In this document: piece by piece, positions 26,332-35,701 of the stretch
Layout: the number at the start of each line of letters is the position of its first letter
Position numbering within the stretch: position 1 is the stretch's first letter
Assembly (NCBI RefSeq): GCF_014596935.1
Contig: NZ_JACVXC010000001.1
Span: forward strand, 678,783 to 742,782
From: Aestuariibaculum suncheonense
GTDB taxonomy: Bacteria > Bacteroidota > Bacteroidia > Flavobacteriales > Flavobacteriaceae
Direction of reading: 5' to 3'
DNA: 64,000 nucleotides
Program-made: the position numbers and the translations under genes
The notes under the pieces: model-generated
The model's input: only the letters and a program-made list of their open reading frames with translations
The model's database searches: none
What the model was told of the DNA's origin: nothing

Positions 26332-26395
26332 GAGATGCTGAAACAAGTTCAGCATGACAAACAAATATTGTCATTCCGAACGTGTTTCGGAATCT
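26332..26395. repeat. type 2 plus type 1 palindromes upstream of the GIY-YIG gene
   Basis: GATGCTGAAACAAGTTCAGC at 26334 (type 2) is followed by TGTCATTCCGAACGTG at 26369 (type 1). Together with the array at 25661-25993 they flank the GIY-YIG gene on both sides. Confidence 0.8.
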
Positions 26396-26460
26396 CCAGA
26401 TTTAGTGCCCACAGGTACCTATAAATCTTCCCAATACATATTATGTTGCATCAAATTCAA
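26396..26460 (-). pseudogene. remnant of a second GIY-YIG gene 3' end
   Basis: On the minus strand this stretch (AATTTGATGCAACATAATAT, then TATTGGGAAGATTTATAGG) aligns with the 3' end of the intact GIY-YIG gene at 25994-26062 (AATCTAATAGAACAAAACAA, then AATTGGGAAAATTTATGGG). The agreement is about three of four bases over some 80 nt, ending in the same palindrome junction GGAGATTCCGAAAC. In the remnant the Trp codon TGG is TAG, which is the stop codon now used by the HTH gene. Confidence 0.6.
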
Positions 26461-26667
26461 GGTAAAATACTTCGGGTAGTAACGCGTGCCTCCCATCGTG
26501 GTGTAGGGCAGTTGCTTTTGTTTGCACCAGCGATATAAAGTGCTTCGGCTAATTTTAAAGAAGCGTTGTACTTCGTCGGCGGTCATCCAGTGTTCGTCTT
26601 TAAAGATGGTTTTGTTAGGGTGTTCAGGTTTCATAATTGAGGGGTTTGGGTACTTGTGTAACGACAT
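26419..26667 (-). CDS. excisionase-like helix-turn-helix protein with GIY-YIG-derived tail
   Basis: The frame encodes 82 residues; the ATG at 26634 (MKPEHPNKTIF) is an equally likely start, giving 71. The core is a MerR/excisionase-type winged HTH: WMTADEVQRFFKISRSTLYRWCKQKQLPYTTMGGTRYYPK. The last 14 residues (LNLMQHNMYWEDL) correspond to INLIEQNNPNWENL of the GIY-YIG protein next door, so the HTH frame appears to run into a truncated GIY-YIG gene. HTH proteins of this family direct excision or regulate mobile elements. Confidence 0.7.
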   Translation of the reverse strand: MSLHKYPNPSIMKPEHPNKTIFKDEHWMTADEVQRFFKISRSTLYRWCKQKQLPYTTMGGTRYYPKYFTLNLMQHNMYWEDL

Positions 26668-26782
26668 TTACGTCATAAAGCAAATGGATTAATGAATTAT
26701 AAATCACATAGTTAATAAAAATCTTACAATTAAAAAATACTTACTTCTACGTATTTTTTGATGAACGTATTCTGTTGCAAAC

Positions 26783-26817
26783 AAAAAAAACACCCGAACC
26801 AAAGGCCCGGGTGTTTT
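26783..26817 (-). terminator. intrinsic terminator of sulfatase gene 1
   Basis: Stem AAAACACCCG / CGGGTGTTTT with an 11-nt loop and, on the minus strand, a run of eight Ts. Confidence 0.88.
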
Positions 26818-26838
26818 GTATTTAATGTGGTAAAGTGA

Positions 26839-28413
26839 TTATTGTCTGGTGTCCGATTTTAAAATGGCATCAATAGCCTTGTTAATATCTAACGAAGCAG
26901 CTGCCTGACGTGGCGGAAACTCTTTAAATGTTGCCAGGTGCTCGCTCAATAAACCAATAGCAGGTTGCATAACCCACGATTTCTCCATGATTAAATGGAA
27001 ACCGGTAATATCGTCGTATTTTTCAAATGGGTCTTTTCTTAAATTGAATAGTTGCGGCATGGTATGGCTTACCATATCGTCAAAATAACGCTCTTTGGTT
27101 GCAAAGTGCATTTTCCATGGACCTACACGCATGGCTGTTAAACCAGATTCGTAGTAATAAAAGAAATAGTTTCTGGCAGATTTATCAGCTTTACCTGTCC
27201 AGTAGTCTAGATTTTGGAAGCCGTCTACATAAACTTTATAAGTCATATCGCCGGCTTTATAGCCTTTCTTTAAATCGTCTTTAATGTTTTCTTTTCCAAC
27301 AGCAGCCATAAGGGTAGGTAACACGTCTTCGTGAGCAGAGATACCGTTTCTAACTAAGCCTGCAGGAATATTTTTAGGCCAGCGCACCATAAATGGCGAA
27401 CGTACACCACCTTCGTATGTGGTCATTTTTTCGCCTCTAAACATCGTAACCCCTGCATGAGGGAAGGTACTTTGCTCTGGGCCGTTATCGGTTGTGTAAA
27501 TAACAATAGTATTTTCATCTATTCCTAAATCTTCCATATAATCTAACAGTTGCCCTACGTGCCCGTCGTGCTCCATTAAACCAGAACCAAATAAGTCCAT
27601 ATCGGTACTAATTGGTGTGGCAAGGTTTCGAGATGCTTCTTTTAAGTGCGTGTACACATGCATACGGCTGGTAGCATGCCAGATAAAGAATGGCTTTTTA
27701 GCATCTTTAGCACGCTTCATGAAATCTTTGGTTTTGGCGACCAATTCTTCATCAAAGGTTTCCATACGCTTTGAGGTTAATTTACCAATATCGGTAACTT
27801 TTTGTTTACCTATTACGCCAAAACGAGGATCTTCGGTGCTGTCATAAGAGTCAGTCGCATAGGATTCTATAATACCACGAGGTCCGTATTTTTCGTAGAA
27901 GGCTTCATTCTTCGGGTAATCGGCTTGTTCTTCTTCTTCCGATACATTTAAGTGATACAGATTTCCGAAGAATTCATCAAATCCGTGAACCGTAGGTAAA
28001 TGCTCGTTACGGTCGCCTAAGTGGTTTTTACCAAATTGCCCGGTCATATATCCAAGTGGTTTTAATAACTCGGCAATAGTAGGGTCTTCTTTTTTGAGTC
28101 CTAAAGGATTACCTGGTTGCCCTACGGTGGTTAAACCGGTACGTACTGGTTTTTGTCCGGTAATAAAGGCCGCACGACCAGCTGTACAACTGGGTTGCGA
28201 GTAGTGATCGGTAAATATTGCACCTTCTTTAGCAATACGGTCGATGTTTGGTGTAGGGTATTGCATACCTAAACTGTAGCATCCTAATGAGTTCGGCGCC
28301 ACGTCGTCTACCATAATAACAAGAATGTTGGGCCTGTCTTGGGCGAGTGCAATTAATGGGAATACAAATGCAGAAAAGAGTATTCGCTTAAATAGAGGGT
28401 TGTTTTTAATCAT
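26839..28413 (-). CDS. secreted family S1 sulfatase, paralogue 1
   Basis: The 524 residues have a signal peptide (~1-24, ending ALAQ), so the enzyme is periplasmic. The formylglycine motif is C76-T-A-G-R (C-x-A-x-R type), preceded by ILVIMVDDVAP with the Ca2+-binding Asp pair. [17 protein letters not shown] and IVIYTTDNGPE supply other active-site residues (Lys, His, Asp, Asn). Its closest relatives are the two sulfatases upstream, with which it shares long stretches such as [21 protein letters not shown]. Spacing and separate terminators indicate its own transcript. The sulfated substrate cannot be told. Confidence 0.9.
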   Translation of the reverse strand: MIKNNPLFKRILFSAFVFPLIALAQDRPNILVIMVDDVAPNSLGCYSLGMQYPTPNIDRIAKEGAIFTDHYSQPSCTAGRAAFITGQKPVRTGLTTVGQPGNPLGLKKEDPTIAELLKPLGYMTGQFGKNHLGDRNEHLPTVHGFDEFFGNLYHLNVSEEEEQADYPKNEAFYEKYGPRGIIESYATDSYDSTEDPRFGVIGKQKVTDIGKLTSKRMETFDEELVAKTKDFMKRAKDAKKPFFIWHATSRMHVYTHLKEASRNLATPISTDMDLFGSGLMEHDGHVGQLLDYMEDLGIDENTIVIYTTDNGPEQSTFPHAGVTMFRGEKMTTYEGGVRSPFMVRWPKNIPAGLVRNGISAHEDVLPTLMAAVGKENIKDDLKKGYKAGDMTYKVYVDGFQNLDYWTGKADKSARNYFFYYYESGLTAMRVGPWKMHFATKERYFDDMVSHTMPQLFNLRKDPFEKYDDITGFHLIMEKSWVMQPAIGLLSEHLATFKEFPPRQAAASLDINKAIDAILKSDTRQ

Positions 28414-28654
28414 AGCTGTATAAGAATTTAGAGTTTTAAAAATTAAGTGCTACTCTGTGCTTGTAAGATAATATCTTAAAAATACATAAAATAATATTTA
28501 CAGGCAAAGAAAGCCAGAAGTCTATTTTGTTAAAAATCAGGATGCTTTGTAGCCGATTGTATGACCTGATTGGGTTAAAAATATAGGGTTTTCTTTTATT
28601 TATTATCGTTTTAGGGATTGAAAACTGATATTAAATTGGTGCCATTAGTAAACA

Positions 28655-28685
28655 AAAAGGCCTGGATTACATCCAGACCTTTTTA
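28655..28685 (-). terminator. intrinsic terminator of sulfatase gene 2
   Basis: Stem AAAAAGGCCTGGA pairs with TCCAGACCTTTTT, with one mismatch and a 5-nt loop. It lies 21 nt past the stop codon. Confidence 0.8.
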
Positions 28686-28705
28686 ACTTGTTTATGTGTG
28701 TTGTG

Positions 28706-30277
28706 TTACTGATGGCCTTTTTTAACTACAGCATCCATAACATTCGACATATCAAAACTTTTACCACCTTGCACCGGAGGATAGTCGAGTAAAGTTTTAA
28801 TGTGTTTATTCATTTGTTCGCCCATTGGAGCCATAAGCCATGACACTTTTTGCATTAAGTGACCATAGGCATCTTCAGATTTATAGCTTTCAAATGGATC
28901 CATTCGAAGATTAAAGATAATTGGCGCTGTTCTTGGTTCTATATTACTATAATACGTCTCTTTCCAGTTAAAATGGAATTTCCAAGGCCCCATACGAACC
29001 GCATTTAATTTACTTTCGTAATAGTAGTAGAACATATCTCTCTCAGATTCCTGGGTTTCGTTTTTCCAGTATGGTAAGTTGTTAACCCCGTCTATATATT
29101 GCTTTTTCTCTTTCATCATTTTGTCTGCAACGTTATCAACACCCGCAGCAGCTGCTAAAGAAGTAAACATATCCATATGTGCCTGAATACCGTTTTTTAC
29201 CTGGTTAGGTTCGATAACGCCTGGCCATTTTATCATACTTACAACACGAACACCACCTTCGGTAGTTCCCATCTTTTCACCACGGAATGGTGTAGTACCA
29301 CCATGAGGCCATGAATTGTGTTCTGGTCCATTATCGGTAGAATACCAGATAATCGTGTTTTTATCTAAGCCTTGATCTTTTAACCATTTTAATACGGTTC
29401 CTATATCGTAGTCGTGTTGTAACATACCACTGCCGTAATAATCGGCTTCTGAAGTGAAGTTTTCTGCTGCATAACGCCATTTATCATTTAAACGGGTGTA
29501 TAAGTGCATTCTTGACGTATTTAACCAAACAAAAAAGGGTTTCTTATCGTCCTTGGCTTTTTTCATGAACTTTTCCGCCATAGGGATAACTTCAGAACCG
29601 TCAAAATCTTTCATACGTTCCTGTGTTAACGGACCTGTGTCTTCAATACGTTGTTTCCCTACTTTACCAAAACGTGGGTCTTCTGTGCTGTCTTCTGAAT
29701 TGGTTGCCCAGGAGTGGATCACACCACGCGTACCAAATTTCTTTTCGTACGCTTCTAAATCACCAGAATAAAGCTTTGCAAAATTCTGATAGTCACGTTG
29801 CTCAGATTCTTCCTGAGTATTCAGGTGGTATAGATTTCCATAAAATTCGTCGAAGCCATGTGCTGTTGGTAAGTGTTCGTTACGGTCGCCCAGGTGGTTT
29901 TTACCAAAGTGTCCGGTGGCATAGCCTTCTTCTTTTAATACTTCGGCTAAACAAGGTGATGCGGCCTGAAGTCCTAAAACATCTCCGGGTTGACCTACGG
30001 TAGTCATACCACTTCTAATCGGGTATTGTCCGGTAATAAACGAGGCTCTACCGGCAGTACAGCTGGGTTGCGCGTAATGATCGGTAAATCGGATACCGTC
30101 GAAGCCAATCTGGTCAATGTTTGGTGTGGTGTAACCCATGGTACCCATGCCATAAGCACTTACATTTTGCCAGCCAATGTCGTCACCCCAAATAACTAAA
30201 ATATTGGGTTTGTCTTGGGCGAATGCGCCCAAAGTAGCACTTAAAAATAGTGCTGCAGCAATAGTTTTTAAATTCAT
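28706..30277 (-). CDS. secreted family S1 sulfatase, paralogue 2
   Basis: The 523 residues have a signal peptide (1-20, AFA|QDKPN). Motifs are [12 protein letters not shown]73-T-A-G-R (formylglycine site), [17 protein letters not shown] and [21 protein letters not shown]. It is closer to paralogue 3 than to 1 in several places: both have [19 protein letters not shown] and [15 protein letters not shown] near residue 390. The family hydrolyses sulfate esters in the periplasm after maturation by a radical-SAM maturase, encoded elsewhere. The whole gene is flanked by its own terminator. Confidence 0.9.
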   Translation of the reverse strand: MNLKTIAAALFLSATLGAFAQDKPNILVIWGDDIGWQNVSAYGMGTMGYTTPNIDQIGFDGIRFTDHYAQPSCTAGRASFITGQYPIRSGMTTVGQPGDVLGLQAASPCLAEVLKEEGYATGHFGKNHLGDRNEHLPTAHGFDEFYGNLYHLNTQEESEQRDYQNFAKLYSGDLEAYEKKFGTRGVIHSWATNSEDSTEDPRFGKVGKQRIEDTGPLTQERMKDFDGSEVIPMAEKFMKKAKDDKKPFFVWLNTSRMHLYTRLNDKWRYAAENFTSEADYYGSGMLQHDYDIGTVLKWLKDQGLDKNTIIWYSTDNGPEHNSWPHGGTTPFRGEKMGTTEGGVRVVSMIKWPGVIEPNQVKNGIQAHMDMFTSLAAAAGVDNVADKMMKEKKQYIDGVNNLPYWKNETQESERDMFYYYYESKLNAVRMGPWKFHFNWKETYYSNIEPRTAPIIFNLRMDPFESYKSEDAYGHLMQKVSWLMAPMGEQMNKHIKTLLDYPPVQGGKSFDMSNVMDAVVKKGHQ

Positions 30278-30462
30278 AATTTAAAACAAGTTAAAGGTTA
30301 ATAAATAATTTAAGGATATAACCCTCTAGAATAAATAAGCTTGTATTGGTTTTTCTAAAGATACGGATATTTGTGTAATTTACTGACAGTTAATATTTTC
30401 TTTGTGTTATGGATACATGAAATTAAAATACCATGTATTTGTTAGTTAAAAATATGGGAGTA

Positions 30463-30492
30463 AAAAAAGCCCAAGCATTTGCTTGGGCTTTT
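30463..30492 (-). terminator. intrinsic terminator of sulfatase gene 3
   Basis: Perfect 12-bp stem AAAAGCCCAAGC / GCTTGGGCTTTT with a four-base loop and T run on the minus strand. Confidence 0.88.
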
Positions 30493-30511
30493 AATAATTA
30501 TAAAAGAGATG

Positions 30512-32065
30512 TTATTGTTTACCTTGCTGTAATTGTTTAATAATTTCAGAAAAGTCAAAACTAGCAGCTTTTTGCAGCGGAGGATATTCAACTAAAGTTT
30601 TAACATGTTCCGCCAGAAGCTCTTGCATAGGCTCATTAATAAATTGCTTACGCTGAAGCATGTCTGACCTATCCGTTAAATTATCAAAACTTTCGTAAGG
30701 GTCGAAATGTAGGTTGTACATGATTGGAAACTTTTGTTTCACATAAATGGCATAATAATCCTCACTGGTTTGGAAGTGCATTTTCCATTGATTTATTCTT
30801 ACAGCTCTAATATCCGATTCGTGATAGTATATATAGTTGTTTCGGTTACTCTTGTCGCTTTTACCTAACCAATAATCAAGATTATTAACCCCATCGATAT
30901 ATTGTTTTTTTTCTTTCATCATCTTATCGGCAACATCTGGTACACCTGCAGCGGCTGCTAATGTTGTAAAGATGTCCATGTGCGATTGAATACCTTGAAG
31001 TCTTTGTCCGGCAGGAATATGATTTTGCCACATTACCATGGTAGGTACTCTTACACCACCTTCATAAGTGGTCATTTTCTCTCCTCTAAAAGGCGTCGTT
31101 CCACCATGGGTACGTGCACTGTGTTCCGGACCATTATCTGTAGAATAAACCACGATAGTGTTTTCCAGTAGTCCCATTTTTTCTAATTCGTCTAGAATAT
31201 CCCCAACCATCATATCATGTTCTATCATTCCACTTCCATAAAAATCATGCTCGGTAGTATATGGTAAAGCTAAATAGCGGCTTTCAGGTTTTAGACGCGT
31301 AAACATGTGCATTCTACTTGGATTAAACCAGGCAAAAAATGGTTTGTTATCTGATTTAGATCTTTTGATAAAGTCCATCATGGCTGCTTTGAACTCTTCA
31401 TCAGCAGTTTCCATTCTTTTTCTTGAAAGTTGTCCGGTATCTTCAATTTTCTGCTTACCAACTTTTCCGAATCTTGGATCAACCGTTTGGTCGTCCTTAT
31501 CAGTTGCCCAGGTGTGAAGCACGCCTCGGGTTCCGTATTTTTTGAAATATTCAGGGTCCTGAGGATAGTCTTTTTGTTCAAATTCTTCCTGTGTGTTCAA
31601 GTGATATAAATTTCCGAAGAATTCGTCAAAACCGTGTACTGTAGGAAGGTGTTCATTTCTGTCTCCTAAATGATTCTTACCAAACTGTCCTGTAGCGTAA
31701 CCTTGCTCTTTTAGCACTTCAGCAAGCGTCGGACTTTCCTTTTTCAGTCCAAGTTCAGCTCCTGGACGACCTACGGTGGTCATACCACTTCTAATAGGGT
31801 ATTGTCCAGTGATTAACGCGGCACGCCCCGCTGTACAACTTGGTTGTGCGTAGTGCTCTGTAAACATGGCGCCTTCTTTTGCAATGCGGTCTATGTTAGG
31901 TGTTGTGTACCCCATAACGCCATTACCGTAGGCACTTACGTTACTCCAACCTACATCATCCGGAAAGATGATTAATATGTTAGGCTTATCTTGTGCTAGT
32001 GTAACCAATGGTAATACGAATACCGCAAAGAATATTCTTTGAAATAAAAGTTTAGTTTTAATCAT
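30512..32065 (-). CDS. secreted family S1 sulfatase, paralogue 3
   Basis: The 517 residues have a signal peptide (~1-24, VTLAQDKPN). The Ca2+ site [11 protein letters not shown], formylglycine site C77-T-A-G-R and [17 protein letters not shown] are present. The N-terminal 25 residues and the upstream DNA resemble those of paralogue 1: both upstream regions carry TTTTAAAAATTAAGTG and TTCTTAAAAATAC-like blocks. So the promoter was duplicated with the gene. The three genes probably arose by tandem duplication and diverged, perhaps towards different sulfate positions on one glycan (inference). Confidence 0.9.
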   Translation of the reverse strand: MIKTKLLFQRIFFAVFVLPLVTLAQDKPNILIIFPDDVGWSNVSAYGNGVMGYTTPNIDRIAKEGAMFTEHYAQPSCTAGRAALITGQYPIRSGMTTVGRPGAELGLKKESPTLAEVLKEQGYATGQFGKNHLGDRNEHLPTVHGFDEFFGNLYHLNTQEEFEQKDYPQDPEYFKKYGTRGVLHTWATDKDDQTVDPRFGKVGKQKIEDTGQLSRKRMETADEEFKAAMMDFIKRSKSDNKPFFAWFNPSRMHMFTRLKPESRYLALPYTTEHDFYGSGMIEHDMMVGDILDELEKMGLLENTIVVYSTDNGPEHSARTHGGTTPFRGEKMTTYEGGVRVPTMVMWQNHIPAGQRLQGIQSHMDIFTTLAAAAGVPDVADKMMKEKKQYIDGVNNLDYWLGKSDKSNRNNYIYYHESDIRAVRINQWKMHFQTSEDYYAIYVKQKFPIMYNLHFDPYESFDNLTDRSDMLQRKQFINEPMQELLAEHVKTLVEYPPLQKAASFDFSEIIKQLQQGKQ

Positions 32066-32304
32066 AAGTATAGAAATTAAATTTTAAAAATTAAGTGTTA
32101 ATCATAATTTGTAGAGTAATTCTTAAAAATACGAAGAATATTTATTTTAGACAATAGAGCATGGATTGCTAAATTGTTAAAGTTTAACCTGAATTACTTG
32201 TTTGGATTTTCGGTAGCATCTTAAAAAAGCGCCTTTTTAATAGCAGTTACAGGTCTTGATATTGGGATGTTATAAATAAATCCTGCAAAGCCATAAATTA
32301 GCTG

Positions 32305-32389
32305 TACCTTTGTGCCTTAACAAAACGAGGTGGTCTATAACAATGCATGTTCATCTCAAAACCCGAAAAGGGTTTACTAAATTATTTTT
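32305..32389 (+). promoter_or_regulatory. predicted promoter and 5' leader of the DEAD-box helicase gene
   Basis: TACCTTTG at 32305-32312 fits the -7 consensus TAnnTTTG; I see no good -33 box. The ~70-nt leader contains a small hairpin AAACCC-GAAAA-GGGTTT (32359-32375) shortly before the ATG at 32390. Structured leaders are common in helicase genes controlled by cold or by their own product, but that is inference here. Confidence 0.45.
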
Positions 32390-33667
32390 ATGTCATTTAC
32401 CACCTTAGGCTTATCTGATGCCTTGCTAAAAGCGATTAGCGAAAAAGGATACACTACCCCAAGCCCAATTCAACAAAAAGCCATTCCAGCAATATTAGAA
32501 GGGCACGATGTTTTGGCTTCGGCACAAACCGGAACCGGTAAAACCGCCGGATTTACTTTACCGTTATTACATACCTTATCGGAAAACCCGAAACAAAAGT
32601 TTCGCCCTATTCGCGCCTTAATACTTACACCAACGCGTGAGTTGGCTGCACAGGTTTACGAGAATGTTAAAGAATACAGTACCTATTTGAATTTGCGCAG
32701 TACCGTTATTTTTGGTGGTGTGAATCAAAAACCACAGGCCGCAACCATCCGTCAAGGTGTTGATGTGTTGGTAGCTACACCAGGGCGTTTGTTAGATTTA
32801 GAACGTCAGGGATTAGTGTCTTTAAAGCGTGTGGAGATTTTTGTACTTGATGAAGCCGACCGTATGCTCGATATGGGCTTTTTGCGTGATATAGAGCGTG
32901 TGATTAGCATCATGCCGGAGAAACGCCAGAACTTAATGTTTTCGGCAACCTTTTCACCTGAGATAAAAAAACTGGCACATGGTATTTTAAGACACCCTGT
33001 GCAGGTAGAGGCTACACCCGAAAACACGACAGTCGATGCTATTAACCAAAAGGTATATCGCGTCGCTAAAGGCTTAAAAACCGGATTGCTTACTAAACTG
33101 ATTGCCGACGGGAACTGGAAACAGGTATTGGTATTTACCAGAACCAAGCATGGTGCCAATAAGTTAAGTGAAAAACTGGGGAAAGCAGGGATTACTTCTG
33201 CTGCGATTCACGGAAATAAAAGTCAGGGCGCACGTACCAAAGCGTTGGCCGGATTTAAAAACGGTAGCGTTCGTGTATTGGTAGCAACCGATATTGCGGC
33301 GCGCGGACTGGATATTCCGTTACTGCCTCATGTCATTAATTTTGAGCTGCCTAATGTGTCTGAAGATTATGTACACCGTATTGGTCGTACCGGTCGAGCA
33401 GGAGCTAGCGGAGAGGCTTTATCTTTAGTAAGCGCCGATGAAACCACATTCTTACGTGATATTGAAAAGCTGGTAGGTATGAGGTTACCTGTTGAGATTA
33501 TAGAAGGTTTTGAACCGGATCCGAATGCATCAACCCAACCTGAGAAACGTCAGCAAGGGCAACGTGGAAACCGTCAAAATAAATCGGAAGTAAAGGCCAA
33601 AACCGGTAATACCGATAAAAGTCAGGCGCGTGGCAGACGTACCCGTAACAGAAGAAGTAATTCTTGA
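32390..33667 (+). CDS. DEAD-box ATP-dependent RNA helicase, RhlE type
   Basis: This 425-residue protein has all helicase motifs in order: the Q motif ([12 protein letters not shown]), Walker A AQTGTGKT (45-52), [21 protein letters not shown] (~154), SAT, and in domain 2 [15 protein letters not shown] and [11 protein letters not shown] basic Gln/Arg/Asn/Lys-rich tail (~375-425) follows, as in RhlE-type enzymes that act on ribosomal or structured RNA. Bacteroidota usually have several. It is the first gene of a short operon with a DUF6500 protein and a VF530-type DNA-binding protein. Confidence 0.93.
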   Translation: MSFTTLGLSDALLKAISEKGYTTPSPIQQKAIPAILEGHDVLASAQTGTGKTAGFTLPLLHTLSENPKQKFRPIRALILTPTRELAAQVYENVKEYSTYLNLRSTVIFGGVNQKPQAATIRQGVDVLVATPGRLLDLERQGLVSLKRVEIFVLDEADRMLDMGFLRDIERVISIMPEKRQNLMFSATFSPEIKKLAHGILRHPVQVEATPENTTVDAINQKVYRVAKGLKTGLLTKLIADGNWKQVLVFTRTKHGANKLSEKLGKAGITSAAIHGNKSQGARTKALAGFKNGSVRVLVATDIAARGLDIPLLPHVINFELPNVSEDYVHRIGRTGRAGASGEALSLVSADETTFLRDIEKLVGMRLPVEIIEGFEPDPNASTQPEKRQQGQRGNRQNKSEVKAKTGNTDKSQARGRRTRNRRSNS

Positions 33668-33705
33668 ATGGGTATGTAAGCCAGGAAATAATTAAATACT
33701 TAAGC

Positions 33706-33921
33706 ATGCGCCAAAGTTTAAAAGAAATCATAGTAGATATTTGTAATAAGAAGATAGCAGCTAAAGGAGATCAGGTTGGCGTGTCTTTTTATGCGTTTTT
33801 TAAGAACAAAAATGACAATCCAGAGTTGTTAATGGAAGCAGCCACCTGGTGGATACAAACCCATAAACTGGATCATTTTGAAAAAGCATTGAAAGTAAAG
33901 AGTTTAATTGAGAAATTGTAA
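33706..33921 (+). CDS. DUF6500 family small protein
   Basis: I choose the ATG at 33706 ([20 protein letters not shown]), as the frame upstream only offers a TTG overlapping the helicase stop. The 71 residues ([40 protein letters not shown]) match my memory of DUF6500, a small helical cytosolic family without known function. It lies 38 nt after the helicase stop, and its TAA shares an A with the ATG of the next gene, indicating translational coupling. Confidence 0.75.
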   Translation: MRQSLKEIIVDICNKKIAAKGDQVGVSFYAFFKNKNDNPELLMEAATWWIQTHKLDHFEKALKVKSLIEKL

Positions 33922-34148
33922 TGGAAACACAACCTAATAATCCATTACATGGTATTAAACTAGAGCAAATTATTAATGATTTAGTGGCGTACTACGGATG
34001 GGAATATATGGGGCATACGGTAAACATTAATTGTTTTAAAAGTAACCCGACAGTCAAATCCAGTTTAAAGTTTTTGAGGCGTACACCCTGGGCAAGAGCC
34101 AAGGTTGAGACTATGTATTTGAATATGCTGAAACAAAAAAAACAATAA
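33921..34148 (+). CDS. VF530-family DNA-binding protein
   Basis: The 75 residues carry the whole VF530 (DUF2132) pattern: [26 protein letters not shown], then the motif [25 protein letters not shown], then a terminal helix. A structure of a member showed a compact helical double-stranded-DNA-binding fold. Its role is not established. It starts within the stop codon of the DUF6500 gene (TAATG) and ends in a strong bidirectional terminator. Confidence 0.9.
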   Translation: METQPNNPLHGIKLEQIINDLVAYYGWEYMGHTVNINCFKSNPTVKSSLKFLRRTPWARAKVETMYLNMLKQKKQ

Positions 34149-34153
34149 TATAA

Positions 34154-34191
34154 TAAAAAACAAGGCACGATATCTATCGTGCCTTGTTTTT
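34154..34191. terminator. bidirectional intrinsic terminator
   Basis: A perfect 18-bp stem beginning AAAAAACAAGGCACGATA and a 2-base loop separate the convergent VF530 and EF-hand genes. A and T runs on either side serve both strands. Confidence 0.92.
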
Positions 34192-34193
34192 TA

Positions 34194-34529
34194 TTAGTTA
34201 TTACCACCCATTTTTTCATCACGTCTTTTCATGCGTTCAGCTCGAAGTTTCTCCATGCCGGTTTTATATTCTTCAAGTGTAAAGGCTCCGCTTTTATCGG
34301 TGTCCAAGGCTGTGAACATACTTTCTAAACGTTCAGCAGGTATTTCGCGTTTGCGTTTTTTGTTTTTAAACTCTTCTAAAGTTACTGAGCCGTCTTTGTC
34401 GGCATCTAAACCTTTAAACATGGTTTCAGGGTCGGGTTGTTTACGTTGCTGGTCTTGTGCCGCAGCAGTTTGAGAAAAGGCTATAAAACCTAAAGCGCAT
34501 AAACTTAATTTTAAAATAGATGATTTCAT
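34194..34529 (-). CDS. secreted EF-hand calcium-binding protein
   Basis: These 111 residues have a signal peptide (1-24, QTAAAQ). Two canonical EF-hand loops follow: DADKDGSVTLEE (~42-53) and DTDKSGAFTLEE (~75-86), each with the acidic, Gly and Glu ligands in the right places. The tail is basic. It would bind Ca2+ in the periplasm. Proteins of this type are common in marine Bacteroidota and have no specific known partner. Confidence 0.88.
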   Translation of the reverse strand: MKSSILKLSLCALGFIAFSQTAAAQDQQRKQPDPETMFKGLDADKDGSVTLEEFKNKKRKREIPAERLESMFTALDTDKSGAFTLEEYKTGMEKLRAERMKRRDEKMGGNN

Positions 34530-34639
34530 TTTTAATAAGTATTAAGGTTGTTTTTAAATAAATTTAAAACTTAAGACTGTATTTTTTGAAAAAGGTTTAA
34601 TGAGGTGTTGTGATTATTGTGAATGTGATAAGTTATTGT

Positions 34640-34674
34640 AAAAAGAAAACCCCATGCTAAAAAGCACGGGGTTT
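34640..34674 (-). terminator. intrinsic terminator of the DUF805 gene
   Basis: Stem AAACCCC-TGC / GCA-GGGGTTT with one mismatch and a 6-nt loop, followed on the minus strand by a T-rich tail. Confidence 0.8.
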
Positions 34675-34695
34675 ATAGTTGTTTAGGGGTAAGAC

Positions 34696-35085
34696 TTAGT
34701 CTACCTGTACCTGACCAATCTGGTCGATTTCTTCAATGTTTTCGTTTTTAGGATCCGGGCCGTAAGCATTAGGGCCGCGTTCACCTTCAGTAACTGCTAA
34801 AATAAAGCTGTATATTGGAATTAATAAATACCATCCGCTTTTGCCTACATCGTGCATACGACGTACTCCTACTGCTATTGAAGGAATCAATACAGCAAGC
34901 GAATACAACATGTAAATTGAAGCTAGCGAATACATTTCTGAGGCTACAGCAATAATACTAAGAGTTATAGATAGTCCGTAGGTAAATAACATGTTAAATA
35001 AAAAGAACATCCAATACTCTTTGCGACGTGCGCGACCATTAAAATTTGCGTAATTATCTTTTACGACTTTTAAGTACCATTTCAT
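34696..35085 (-). CDS. DUF805 membrane protein, copy A
   Basis: These 129 residues have the DUF805 layout: NGRARRKEYWMFFLFNMLF (basic-aromatic opener and helix 1), two more hydrophobic helices, then the hallmark IPSIAVGVRRMHDVGKSGWYLLIPIY and a helix ending EGERGPNAYGPDPK. The family is an inner-membrane protein (yhaI type in Escherichia coli) of unknown function. It is a near copy of the next gene. Confidence 0.9.
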   Translation of the reverse strand: MKWYLKVVKDNYANFNGRARRKEYWMFFLFNMLFTYGLSITLSIIAVASEMYSLASIYMLYSLAVLIPSIAVGVRRMHDVGKSGWYLLIPIYSFILAVTEGERGPNAYGPDPKNENIEEIDQIGQVQVD

Positions 35086-35186
35086 AAGATTTGGGGTTAG
35101 TTAATAATTAATTCTGAAAGTAAATATATTCAAATATCTATTTAATATGTAATTTATCTTTCAGGTGTGTATTAAAAAACTTCAAA

Positions 35187-35594
35187 TTAGGGTTGTTGTT
35201 CGCGCAATTCGAAGATGTCATTAATGTAATCTTTAATGGTTTCGTGTGATTCCTTTTTGGGGTCTTCACCATATTTGTTGGCTCCGGGTTCTCCTGCCGA
35301 TACCGCCAGAATAAAGCTGTAAATGGGGATAAGCAAAAACCAGCCAGGCTTACCTACGTCGTGCATACGGCGCACCCCAACGGCAATAGACGGAACGGCT
35401 ACTGCTATTAAGTAAATAATGGGTAACCACATGAGGTAGATAAAGTCTGTAAATTCAACCAGTATGCTTGCGATATAAGCAATACTGTAGGTAAAGAGTA
35501 GATTAAAAGCGAAGAAAATCCAGTAGGCTTTACGACGGGCTCTGCCATGAAAATTGGCGTAATTGTCGAGGATGACTTTTAGGTACCATTTCAT
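35187..35594 (-). CDS. DUF805 membrane protein, copy B
   Basis: The 135 residues begin MKWYLKVILDNYANFHGRARRKAYWIFFAFNLLFTY and contain VPSIAVGVRRMHDVGKPGWFLLIPIY, nearly the same as copy A apart from the middle helices and the C-terminal tail. The two genes are a tandem duplication 101 nt apart in the same orientation. Its last residues (IFELREQQ) recall IFELRKQP at the end of the upstream GNAT-nitrilase gene, so the 3' ends may have recombined. Confidence 0.9.
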   Translation of the reverse strand: MKWYLKVILDNYANFHGRARRKAYWIFFAFNLLFTYSIAYIASILVEFTDFIYLMWLPIIYLIAVAVPSIAVGVRRMHDVGKPGWFLLIPIYSFILAVSAGEPGANKYGEDPKKESHETIKDYINDIFELREQQP

Positions 35595-35701
35595 AATGTT
35601 AGGAGTTGGTTAATACATAGATTTGGATTAACAAGATAATCAATTTATTAATAACTCTATGTATTAACCTTCTTTTATTGTAGTACAATACACTAAAAGT
35701 T

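Noticed and set aside
25661-26395. CRISPR or insertion sequence
   Set aside because: Repeats are short palindromes with irregular spacing and no transposase; the only nuclease gene is GIY-YIG.
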